Shown piece after piece: positions 29,769-30,825 of a DNA stretch of 30,825 bases. The stretch lies in assembly GCA_036276235.1 (NCBI GenBank), contig DATBDZ010000016.1, positions 1 through 30,825 on the forward strand, given 5' to 3'. The stretch is from JANWHF01 sp036276235 (GTDB lineage Bacteria; Planctomycetota; Phycisphaerae; Tepidisphaerales; Tepidisphaeraceae). The position numbers were made by a program, and so were the translations under genes. The notes under the pieces are model-generated. The model did not search any database. It saw only the letters and a program-made list of their open reading frames with translations, and was not told the DNA's origin. The number at the start of each line of letters is the position of its first letter. The stretch's first letter is position 1.

Positions 29769-30518
29769 TCACGCGATGCGCATCGTTAATCCGCCATCGA
29801 TCGAGAAGGTCTCGCCGGTGATGTAGTCATTGGTGATCATCTCGCGAATCAGCGTCGCGCACTGTTCGCTGGTTCCTTCACGGTGCAGCGGAATGCGGTT
29901 GTCGAGGTTGTGCTTCTTGGCCGCCTCGGTCATGGCGGAGTGGAAATCTGTGCGGATCACGCCCGGCGCGACCACGTTGATGCGTATATTGTCGTTCGCA
30001 AAATCGCGGGCCATTGCGCGGGCCAGTTGCGGCAGCGTTCCCTTCACGGCTTGATAGCAGGTGTTGCCGGGGCAGCCGCGCTTGCCGGCGGCGGATGAGA
30101 CCAGCACGATCGCCCCCTCCTTCTTCTTCTGCATCATCGGAATCACCGCGCGGCTCAGGTGGTAGATCGCGTGAACATGAATATCAAACGCCTTCATCCA
30201 TTGCTCGGGCGTGACTTCAAATAGTCCGCCGACCACCGGCCCGCCCGCCGAGTGAATCAGCACATCAACCGGTCCAAGCTGCGCGGCGGTTTCCTCCACA
30301 CAGCGTGCCGCCTGCTTAGGCTCGGCTACATCCGCGCCGATCAGCGCGCATCGCCGGCCAAGCTGCTCGATCTGCCGGCGAACGCCTTTCGCATGATCGT
30401 CCACGCGGCGAGCGACGAGCGAAATATCCGCCCCCTGCTCCGCCAGCGCAATCGCGCTAGCCGCCCCGATGCCACGAGTCCCGCCGGTGATCAAACAGAC
30501 TTTCTTTTCCAAGCGCAT
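29769..30518 (-). CDS. Short-chain dehydrogenase/reductase (3-oxoacyl-ACP reductase-like)
   Basis: A 249-residue NAD(P)-dependent oxidoreductase. The start is MRLEKKVCLITGGTRGIG, since AAAGGGA lies upstream and the frame before it is not protein-like. The dinucleotide-binding motif TGGTRGIG is at 11-18. Ser141/142, Tyr155 and Lys159 form the catalytic set (SSAAGKRG...YQAVK). Where many members have NNAG it reads HSAGG (89-93), and at the position of the catalytic-tetrad Asn it has His114 (FDIHVHAIYH), so the tetrad is altered. The end (YITGETFSIDGGLTM) is family-typical. Substrate is unknown; it is FabG-like in length. Confidence 0.88.
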   Translation of the reverse strand: MRLEKKVCLITGGTRGIGAASAIALAEQGADISLVARRVDDHAKGVRRQIEQLGRRCALIGADVAEPKQAARCVEETAAQLGPVDVLIHSAGGPVVGGLFEVTPEQWMKAFDIHVHAIYHLSRAVIPMMQKKKEGAIVLVSSAAGKRGCPGNTCYQAVKGTLPQLARAMARDFANDNIRINVVAPGVIRTDFHSAMTEAAKKHNLDNRIPLHREGTSEQCATLIREMITNDYITGETFSIDGGLTMRIA

Positions 30519-30825
30519 GAATGTCCCTTTCGTTTGGCGGAAAGAGTAGTGGGAGCAGAGGGAGATGACAAATCTTCGGAGGGATCGTGCTCGAATCGAA
30601 CGCCCCTGGACGCGCCTTGCAAGCAAGGCGGCTAAACAATGAGGACGCTGCGCGACGAAAGGGTCAAGACCGATCGGGACGCGTTTCTCCACAACTCCCA
30701 GCCGCCGCGCAGCGCCCCCACCGTTTACTGAGCGCGCGGTAAAGATAGCGCGTCGTGCTTCGTCGAAAATCCCGCATTCTGCGGATTTACCGTGATCACG
30801 CGCTTACCTAACCCATCGCTCAGTA
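30519..30825. other. Right-edge stretch with a tRNA-like remnant
   Basis: No gene is supported. On the minus strand 30577-30655 resembles a tRNA reading D-arm (CTCATTGTTTAG), a hairpin GCCTTGCTTGCAAGGC in the anticodon place and a T-arm-like GTTCGATTC. The acceptor stem does not pair, the T stem pairs at three of five positions, and the anticodon loop lacks one base. It is at best a remnant. The last 160 bases show nothing I can name. Confidence 0.35.

Noticed and set aside
30577..30655. Functional tRNA gene
   Set aside because: The acceptor stem cannot form, the T stem is mispaired and the anticodon loop is one base short.

Overview
The window looks like part of a chromosome from a planctomycete, most likely in or near the class Phycisphaerae. 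The grounds are family knowledge plus sequence. Three membrane-anchored proteins end in the CxxCGYDLR...CPECG zinc ribbon that is abundant in that phylum. Lysine/peptidoglycan precursor synthesis uses an LL-diaminopimelate aminotransferase (DapL). There is an alpha/alpha-toroid plus DUF4159 protein, and a pair of small PFxPxRxHL proteins. No phage, plasmid or insertion-sequence gene is recognisable.

Left third (1-8308). A small sigma-region-4-like DNA-binding protein with a TTG start comes first. A tandem-duplicated pair of zinc-ribbon membrane proteins follows, with a third zinc-ribbon protein between them on the other strand. Then comes a minus-strand island of envelope proteins: an ankyrin lipoprotein, a lipoprotein-like protein with an apparent frameshift near its 3' end, another lipoprotein, a two-helix membrane protein and two paralogous small lipoproteins. 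The frameshifted gene and the membrane protein share a C-terminal segment at DNA level. A DUF559 nuclease gene lies between two inverted copies of a GC-rich palindromic repeat. The same pair of repeats, with no gene inside, recurs at 11759-11894. This REPIN-like arrangement with a non-RAYT nuclease is my leading candidate for an undescribed system.

Middle (8320-22069). A fatty-acid-hydroxylase-superfamily membrane enzyme, dapL, an MGMT-like small protein, a TPR-O-GlcNAc-transferase-like protein and a secreted toroid/DUF4159 protein precede a plus-strand run. That run encodes the complete agmatine route to putrescine: aguB, aguA and speA, with three small genes of unknown function between aguB and aguA.

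Right third (22070-30825). This holds a polytopic membrane protein, queC, a MazF/PemK-type toxin-antitoxin pair, sucC without sucD beside it, an HU-family protein with a clear terminator, a small protein, a Bax-inhibitor-1 family protein, an unknown 423-residue protein and a short-chain dehydrogenase. A degenerate tRNA-like sequence lies near the right edge.

Intergenic DNA is unusually rich in palindromes of several kinds. One group shares a GTAGGG core with different stems. One is the GTCATGCTGAGG inverted pair. A third group has arms that are short tandem repeats of 6, 7 or 8 bases facing their own reverse complement. Several of these reach into the 3' ends of genes and supply their last codons.
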